From contig JAAEAF010003804.1 of NCBI GenBank assembly GCA_011037195.1, positions 57,955-121,954 on the forward strand: DNA of 64,000 nucleotides. The letters are read 5' to 3'. Position 1 is the stretch's first letter. Each line of letters opens with the position of its first letter. Positions 23,601 through 32,600 of the stretch are shown in pieces. This stretch comes from Triatoma infestans (lineage: Eukaryota > Arthropoda > Insecta > Hemiptera > Reduviidae). Below the pieces are notes generated by a model. It ran no database searches. It worked only from the letters and a program-made list of their open reading frames with translations, and had not been told where the DNA came from. Made by a program: the position numbers and the translations under genes.

Positions 23601-26600
23601 ACTTTGCTACCTAAACATTCTATTGCTTCTAATTTACATTTATTGACTTTTTCTGTAAACTTTTTAAGTTGACTGGCATTAATTTTAATAGATTTTATAG
23701 ATTCATTTGCCAACAGATCGTAGCTCATTATCAACGCATTACAGATATCTTCACGTTTGGTTGATTCACTGTCCGCACGAGCAGTCACCCAGGCCGTGAA
23801 TATCAATACAATAACCTGAAAAATAAAAAAGATAATAATAATAGCAGTAGCAGACAAGTAATAGTAGCAGTAACAGACGTAATAATAACAGATAATACAG
23901 ACAACAAGTAATAATAACAGTAGCAGACAAGTAATAATAGCAGTAGCAGACAAGTAATAATAGCAGTAGCAGACAAATAATAATAGCAGTAGCAGACAAG
24001 TAATAATAGCAGTAGCAGACAAATAATAATAGCAGTAGCAGACAAATAATCCTGTGAAACAATTGTATTTATTTTCCCAGTGGTTTGTTGTTTGTTAAGT
24101 GATTAACACATAGGTAAAGTTAGTGTGGATAAATTTCATATGAACATGGTTAGTGTAAGGTGATTGAGGGAGGCGCCGCGAGCACATCAGCCTGCCGTCG
24201 CGTGTATTAAAGTTGGGCCATTAAAAAATAAATGTGAAACACTCACAAGAGTTTCTCCTAAAGCAATGATTACAATTCCAGTTCACAAATTTTTAGACTA
24301 GACATTTATCCAAAAATATTACATTTAAAAACTGGTGGTATTACGGTTAAAGAAAAACATGAAGTTGAGGAATCGAGGACTTCCTCTTTTTTTTGTGGGC
24401 TTTTTTCTTTGAGGAACAAGGGATCGTGGGTCATGCAAGTTTTGATGAGACCCAGAAAGCTCGTCTTCAGGCCTTGATTGCGGTTTACCGGATTGGGATG
24501 CACCCAATTAGTAGAGCATGTGATCGACACAGGAGACTGTCCTCCAATTAAGCAACGATATTACCCGGTGTCTCCCTTTATTCAACAGATAATGAACTAT
24601 GAACTACACATGATGTAAAGGAGGGGATTGTCGAGCCTTCAAATAGTGGCTGGTCGTCACCAGTTGTCATAGTAAAAAAGGAAGATGGGACGCAGCGCTT
24701 TTGTATGGATTACCGCGAGGTTAATAAAGTGACTAAGCGCAATGCCTACCCCCTACCGTATGTATCTGCGATCCTAGACCGACTAAGGAATAGCCTATAT
24801 CTGTCTTCCTTAGATATAAAAAGTGCTTATTGGCAGATCCCAGTTGAAAAGAATAGTCGGGAAAAAACCGCGCTCACCGTGCCTTACCGGGGATTATTCC
24901 AATTTCCGAACTTCAAAATAGCCCTGCCACTTGGCAGCGATTTATTGACACCCTATGAGGACCAACTTTGGATCCAAATGTCATTTGTTATCTCGACGAC
25001 ATAATAGTGACCACTTTCACTTTCGAAGAACAACTGCGATTGATGGAAGATGTATTACAACGGTTAACCACCGCGGGCCTCAATTGTCGTGGGACAAATG
25101 CCAACTCTGCCGCCCGGAGTTAAAGTACCTAGGGTACGTGGCATATGAGAATGGTTTGGGAGTGGGCCCGGACAGAGTGTCAGCAATTTTTAGTTTTTGC
25201 CGGCCGAAATCCGTCATAAAGGTACTGAGATTCATTGGTTTGGCTAGCTGGTATCGACGGTTTGTACCCCAGTTTTCAAGTACGATTGCGCCCTTGACAG
25301 AGTTATTAAAAAAGAATAGAAAATTCATGTGGGGAGTATCGCAGGAGGACGCATTACTCGAATGGCAGATCAACTGGTTTCGGCCCTATCTTAGCATGCC
25401 CGGATTTCGAACGGCTATTCATCCTACAGACGGACGCACTGTACCCACTGTACTCGAACAATACCCACTGTGGAGTGTGAGGGAGGATGCGCTTTGGGAG
25501 CATATTAGGGATCCGAAAGATATCCTCGAATCTGAGGACCGATAGAAACTAGTTATCCCAAAATGGCAATCCCACGGCTGGACATTTGGGCATCTTTAAG
25601 ATGAAAGAGAAACTTAAGCGGAAATACTATTGGCCGGGTATTGCCGTGGATACCGCTAGAAACGTAAGTCGGTGTGAGACGTGTATTGCTAATAAGCCGG
25701 AACAGCTGCAGCCCACCGGGCTTTATGGGGAACAGCGCCAGGTCTCGCGGCCTTAGGAAGTGGTAATAATGATATCATGGGGCCTTTGCCTAGAAGCAAC
25801 CAACAGTATAGGTACATTCTAGAAGTCTGTAACTACTTCACGAAATACTTGCTTTTACACCCCTTAAGGCAGGCCAACGAAAAACCAATTGCTAAATTCA
25901 TAGAGGACCAGGTCTTCATGGTGTTTGAGGCCCCGAGAGCCGTAATCACAGAAAATGGGGTGCAATTTACAAGCACAAAATTCAAATCCCTGTTAGATAA
26001 GTATGGAGTGAGTGTAATAAGCAAGCCGTATTGCCATCCTCAGGGTAACCCGCCTGAGAGAGGTAGCCAAGTGATTAAGACCGCCATTCGGTCATATCTG
26101 GGTAGGGATCAGAAACGCTGGGATTAGGAATTACAAAAAATAGCGTTTGCCTTAAGGACGGCTATGTAACGAGGCCACGGGATATACGCCCGCTTATTGG
26201 AATTTCGGAAGGGAGCTCCGCTTATTCAATCAACCACGAAGTACAACCCCGCGAAGCGAGCCCGGACTTGTCTCAGATTGGACCGCGAGATGACTTGAAT
26301 CAATGGCTAGGGCGAGTAAAAAGTGTATGGAACGAGTTACGGGTAATCTAGCCGAAGCATACCGGAAGGCAAGGTAGTCTTATAACTTTATTATTATTAT
26401 TATTATTCACAAAAGGGGAGGGCAAACCCTATGCTATCCAAAGCCTCCCACCCAGGGCCCATATAGCTACCCCTAAAGAATAACAACCACTGGGACTAGA
26501 ACGAAAATCCAGGCCCAGGTTTAAACCATCTAAGTTTCACCACAGACCGAACAAATCGGACCAAAACCTTAAAAGGACACAGCTTAAGATCCTCTACCGA

Positions 26601-29600
26601 TATCCTATTCCGGCCGAAGGTCCTAAACCTATTCTCCTCACAACCCAAACAATTCGTCATCAGATGCATGGGTGTTTCCTCCTCAGTCTCACAAACTCTA
26701 CAAAAGGGGTCAGGCACGAGTCCCATTATATAGAGATGTCTCCTTAAACCACAATGCCCAGTGAGGAATCCAGCCAGATGCCTGAGGGAGGTCCGTGAAA
26801 GACATCGGACCCCGCTACTCAAAGCTCCGTCCGAGCCCCCAATGAGCATTTTAGACTACCGACAACCCACTACACTCATCCATAAGGATGAGTGCTGTGA
26901 GGTCATCCACGTCTGAAAGCCCGACAAACATGTGCCAGAAGACACACCAAGAGCAGGCTCTGGACCAATGAAAGGGAGAGAGGCACCTAATTTGGCAAAC
27001 CTATCCACCTCCTCATTCCCAAAAATTCCCATATGACCTGGAACCAGACCAGAAGCACATCCTTTAATGAAGAAAGATCTTCCAGTCTTTTAGAACATTC
27101 CAACACCAATCTGGAAGTGAAGACACATGAATTAAGCGCCTTCAACGCAGCCTGGCTATCCGAGCAGATACAAACACCTTTTAAATTAGTGTTACGCACC
27201 CTCTCATCCAAAATACAGCAAAGAATTGCATAAACCTCAGCCTGGAAAACGGTGTCCCACTCACCAAGAGGCGCTACCAAATGATCTCACGTCTCAAAAT
27301 AGACGGCAGCCCCAGACCTACCAGCCATCCTGGAACCGTCCGTGTAGCATCGGAGATAATTCTCAGGAATCACACCAGACGGACCCAGGGTTAACCAATC
27401 TTCCCTAGAAGGCAACCTAACCCTGTAGGAATGACCAAAGACAAAAGTCTTCAATTCCTATCAGAAGGGAAACCTGTAATGGGAATCCTTAAAAGCATCT
27501 CACGATAAATGGTAGAATGACCATATCGCTTACCCTGCCAAAAACCTGCCTGTTTAATTCTATAACAGGCTTTCATTGCCTGGTTTTTCACCTCCACAAA
27601 GAGAGGTGGAATCCCTAACAAAGTCTCCATAGATGCGGTCGGTGTGGTCCGAAACGCACCAGTCACCGCCAGACAAGCCAGACGTTGGTCTTCCAACAGC
27701 TGCCTAGCGAATCGTGTTTCAATGCGACGCCACCACACCAAAGCCGCATATACCAATCTAGGTTTAATGACCATGCAATAAATCCAGAACATCATCTTGG
27801 GAGTGATTCCCCAATTCTTACCAACAACTCTTCGACATTGCCAAAAGGAGATTATCGCCTTTTGATGTTGTGTCTTACATGTTCCGACCAGTTCAATTTA
27901 CTGTCGAGAACTACTTCAAGGAACTTCACTGATTTGTTAACCTGTATGGAAGTGCCTAACAACTTAGGAAGTGTAAAACCTACTATCTTCCTTCTATGAG
28001 TAAATAGAATTGCCTGGGTCTTAATAGGATTAATAGAAAGACCCTTATCCTGTGTCCAACAATATACCATGTTAAGGGCGCTTTGCATTAGGTCCGAAAC
28101 AGTGGACAAACAGCGCCCTAACAATAAAATAACACCATCATCGGCATATGCTTGCACATAAAATCCCGATGAATTCATCCTAACCAAAAGGTCATCCATG
28201 ACGACGCACCATAACTTTGGTGAGAGACAACCCCATTGAGAGCACCCTCTCCCCGCTTGTACTATCATGGTGCGCCCGCCAAGGGAAGCCTGTATAACCC
28301 TACTTCTAAGATAGACACCTATCCAATTAATTAAGACGGGATGTATACCTTTTCGTACCAAGGCATCTTCGAGAGCATCAAACGATACTCTGTCAAATGC
28401 CCCCTCAATATCAAAGAAACACCCTAGGGCATATTCTTTTATTTCCAAAGCAGATTCTATCCTTCCGTCAAGACAATGTAATGCAGTCTCTGTCGACTTA
28501 CCCACAATATAAGCATGTTGGTTAGGATGGAGTGGATGATCCCTTAATGGGCCATCAGTAATATACCTATCCACCAACCTTTCCAGAGTTTTCAAGAGGA
28601 AAGACATAAGACTAATGGGTCTAAATGCCTTGGGGTCAGAGTAGTCGTTTCTTCCCGGCTTGGGAATAAAGACTACCTTTACTTCTCTCCATAATGTTGG
28701 TACATAACCTAACATCAAACATCCTTTAAACATTCTTAACAATACCTTCGTCAGCACGTTCCCACCATTTTGCAACAGACAAGGATAAATCCCGTCCGGT
28801 CTAGGTGACTTGAAAGGTGAGACTATCATGTGTCACTACCTCATCTAAGGTGGATACAACTTCTGGGTCCCATCTCCTTCCACCCACCAAAGACGAAGCA
28901 GCATTTAAACCAATATTATCCGGGAAGTGAGTATCAAGCAAAAGCTGCAATGTCTCCCCTTCCCCCCCTGTAAAGGAACCATCATGGTATCGTAAGGTAC
29001 CTAACTGACTGTCCCTATCCTTACTAAGAATCCGTACCAATCTAGATGATTCCTGGAACGAATTTATATCCTCACAAAAGGATCTCCAGGAATTCCTCTT
29101 GGCTCTCCTCAGAGCATATTTATATGCTCTTTTAATACTGTTATAACTATCCTATGATTCCGAAGAATCAGCCAGGACAGCCTTCCTGTATGAACCCCTT
29201 ACCTGTCTCCTTAGTTTTTCCAACGAAGAGGACCACCAGGGGTTCTTACTACCCTTAACCACCTTGGGAGGACAGGACTCCTCGAATGAGGATCTAATGT
29301 GTTCATGAAGAATACCAGCCTCCCTTTCCAATTCCTCTATACCATCAGGGGCTTCTGATTGGATAGTCAGTTTATCTTCAATAATTCTAGAATATAAACC
29401 CCCAAATCCGCCCTCCTAGGATTCCTATAACTAGCCAGGGTAATTGGATCAATCCCCAGACTAAACCTAATCATCCTGTGATCGGAGATGGAAGCCTCAG
29501 GACTCACCCTCCAATCTTTAATCAGACCACTAAAATTCCTAGAAGCAAGGGAAATATCAATAACCTGTCTTCTAATCCTAGTAACAAAAGTGGGTTCAGT

Positions 29601-32600
29601 ACCCCTATTCAGGACCTCTAATCGCGTGCCCACCAGGAAATCCATGAGAGCGCGACCCCGACCATTGGTGTCGCTGCTGCCCCAGACAACATGATGTGCA
29701 TTCGCGTCATTGGTCTCCGAATACCGAACCAAACCCGTGAACTCCTGAGGAGGAGGACAGGGGCCATCATAGGGAAAGTAAGCCGAAGCCACAACTACGT
29801 CGCGACGACGCCTACCAACCCCCAGTCCAACCCTCACCGCCACCAAGTCCCGAGAGCAGAACTGTCGAAGCAGGACAGCGTCGACACTCCGACTGGCAAG
29901 AATACATGCCCTAGGAATGCCCCCGCCATCCGCCACGAACAGTCTGCCATCAACCACACTCAATCCTCGAACCAAACCTTTAAAGGCATAAGGTTCTTGT
30001 ATTAGAATAAAATATGTATGCAACTTAGCAATACAACGGCATAAGTTAGCCGTTGCATCTTTGCTATGCTGCAAGTTAACCTGAACCATTTCTACCCTGT
30101 CAATCATAGTAATAAGTCAACTAATGTAAGAAATGGAACTTCTGACAAACTTGATAGCAGGCAGGAACAAAAATAAATAAATAATAAAAAAATAAATAAA
30201 TAATAATAAAATAAATAAATATAAATATAAATAAATAAATAATAAAATAAATAAATAAAGAAACAAATAAATAAATATAAATAAATAATTAGACAAATAA
30301 ATAAATAAATAGACAAATAAATAAATATAAATAAATAAATAAACAAATAAATGTAAATAAATAAATAAAAATAAAAATACCTGCCTTAAATATCTCTCCT
30401 TTTTCCTTTGACCACGTTTCAGAAATCGCCGCAGGAGGACAAGTCCTCCGCGGCTCCTCCTGACACGTTCTCCTCCAGAGCAAGCCTTCCCTGCCTCTGG
30501 ATATTTTTCCAGATTCCCACCCATTAGTGCATCCAGGCCCTGGTCACCCGACTCTGGATGTACAGAGGAATTACCCCCACCACCGGTGGCCCCCTCCTCT
30601 AAGGGGCCCCCGGCTGACGAATTTAAAATTAAAAACATATAATAATAAAATTAAAAATTCATCTCCAGAGCTCTCCACCCTCCACGGAGCCTCACAATTT
30701 GGGACGCTTTGAAGAAGCTCCAGAGCTATCCTAGAGATATAGCGCCCAGGGATTGTGAGCCGAGGCCCACAATACCCGGGAGCTCACCCATGCGTTCTTT
30801 ACGCTAGCCGATTGACCAGAGCTGGGTTTGGCTCTGGCCGCCTGTTTAGTGGAGTCAGGAACCAAAGTGGTGTGTTGGACTGCAAGGCACGCCGAGGAAA
30901 CTTGCCTCCAGCGAGAACCTGCATCCTCAACCACCAGGACTTCCCTCCCCCACGACACAGGTATCCACACACGGCAAACATGTGGGTGGCACCAGCACGT
31001 GCCACTGGCGTATAAGACAAGTCTTATAACTTAAGAAGGAGGCAATAAATTATTCTCCAAACCAAACAGTCTGGAGGAGGGAATTCACCCTGTCCGATGC
31101 AGCAAGGAACTACTCAAGCAAGCTGGCTCCCAAATTTCGTAAATGCAAGGTTGTCTGTAAAGTTTCCAATATTGCATATGAGCTGGAAGACGAGGGAGGA
31201 TGAAATGTAGAGATTTGGCATCCAAAAGACCTCAAACCTCACTTTGGATCCTAACGCCCATATCACGATATTATATTGATTCAAAGGCCGGCAGTGCCGC
31301 CCTTCTTTCTTTCCTTCTTTCTTCCGAGGAGGAGGGGAGAATATTACGGTTAAAGAAAAACTTGAAGTTGAGAGATCGAAGACTTCCCCCCCTTTTTTTT
31401 GTTGGGTAAGGTAGAATAAGGTCCTTAGAAGTAAGAAAATAGAATGTAAGGTAATATGTAGATGTAAATTAAGTTAGAATAGGCCGTAAATTAAGTTTCG
31501 ATAAGATATAGGCTAAGTTAGGTTAGGATGTGTATTAGATTAAGTTAGAAATAGGATAGTTTGAGAATAGAATATAATAGAAAAATTAGGCGAAAAATAA
31601 AAAGGAAGGTTGGAATCGGACCCCAGAAGAGCAAGGAAGGACGGGCGGAGGTGGAGAAGAAGATAGGGCAAAAAGAAGGGGAAAAAGGCTGCTGTACAAT
31701 AGTGAAGAAGTTTTGAGTTAGTTTTCGGGCCCGAAATGAAATAAGTTCTGGTGTGATTTTTGTGAGTGGCAACGTCAAGTTGACTGATTTTTCCACCGTT
31801 CGTCGCTCTAGATCATTCTTCTTGCCCTTAAGGGGATTTTGTCGAACGAGGAACTGCCCAGCTAGAGAGTGACCAATCCACCTACAGGAGACAACATCAA
31901 ATAAAAGAAAAGGCAGCCAAAACCTCAGGTTCTGCCCTTCAGGTGTATACCCCGAGGAAGTTAAGAAAATCCGGCGAAAACACCAGTTTACAACAAATAG
32001 TGAAACGAGTTAGTTTTCTTTTTCCCTTTTTCCTCAGTCAAGAGACACTCGGCTTTCTTTTTATAGTTGTTTCTTTTTTTATTGTTGTTCTTTCTCTTTT
32101 CTTTTGTGTATATTTATACGAGTAGTTATAAATGTTTAATTTCTTGTGTTGGTTATAGAAGAAGATAGTTTTTTTTTACTCTTTTTTTCCCTTCTGTACA
32201 CATAACTGTAAGTAATTTGTTTTTGGTTTTCTATTCTTTGTAAAGTGTACTTGTAAATTTTCTTTTTGTTTATTTGAAAATACGGAGGTGGAAACTGTTT
32301 TGTTAAACCTCTAGGTTAACACATAGGCCTGTGTGTTAGTCCTCTATCTCTCAAAGGTAAATGGAGTTTGAGACCGGAGTGGCCGTGCATATAGAGTTAC
32401 TAGGCTGTTAACCGGCATGGTTCAATCCCAGCGAGACCTATTTTTTTTTTTTTCCTTTTTTTTCTGTTTCGCTCGTCTATTTTTTTTTTCTCGTCTTCTT
32501 TTCTTTCGCTTCTTCTTTTTTTCTTCGACTTTTTTTTCTAGCTCATCTTCTGTTCTTTCTCCTTAATTATTTGTTTATTTTTTTTATTATTTGTTATCAA

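Larger units (their letters stand above)
26389..31019 (-). mobile_element. I-like non-LTR retrotransposon with (TAA)n tail
   Basis: 13-bp TSDs agtcttataactt at 26,376-26,388 and 31,020-31,032 define a 4.63 kb insertion in the gypsy integrase. The minus-strand 3' end carries a TAA repeat tail. Order on the minus strand is 5' region, endonuclease, RT, RNase H and zinc motif. Frameshifts inactivate it. Confidence 0.9.
24333..32330 (+). mobile_element. Ty3/gypsy LTR retrotransposon relic
   Basis: LTR-start sequence attacggttaaagaaaaac occurs at about 24,338 and 31,345, with gaggacttcctc and gaagacttcccc following. Between them is gypsy pol: RT, a remnant of RNase H, and integrase. The 5' side is deleted: only about 70 bp of LTR precede the RT-upstream region and gag and protease are missing. 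A 4.6 kb non-LTR element (26,389-31,019) splits the integrase C-terminus. The outer end of the 3' LTR is approximate. Confidence 0.85.

Noticed and set aside
23507..24062. Leu/Cys/Tyr-rich ORFs of 80-171 codons on the minus strand
   Set aside because: They are translations of the 23-bp minisatellite. Only the 23,815-23,611 part is coding, as SLC9C-like exon 3.
30104..30483. Ile/Leu/Phe/Tyr-rich ORFs that look like membrane proteins
   Set aside because: They are translations of the (AAAT)n microsatellite in the I-like element.
32363..32439. Functional tRNA-Asn gene
   Set aside because: The T arm and anticodon loop look right, but the acceptor stem cannot pair. It is listed only as a relic.
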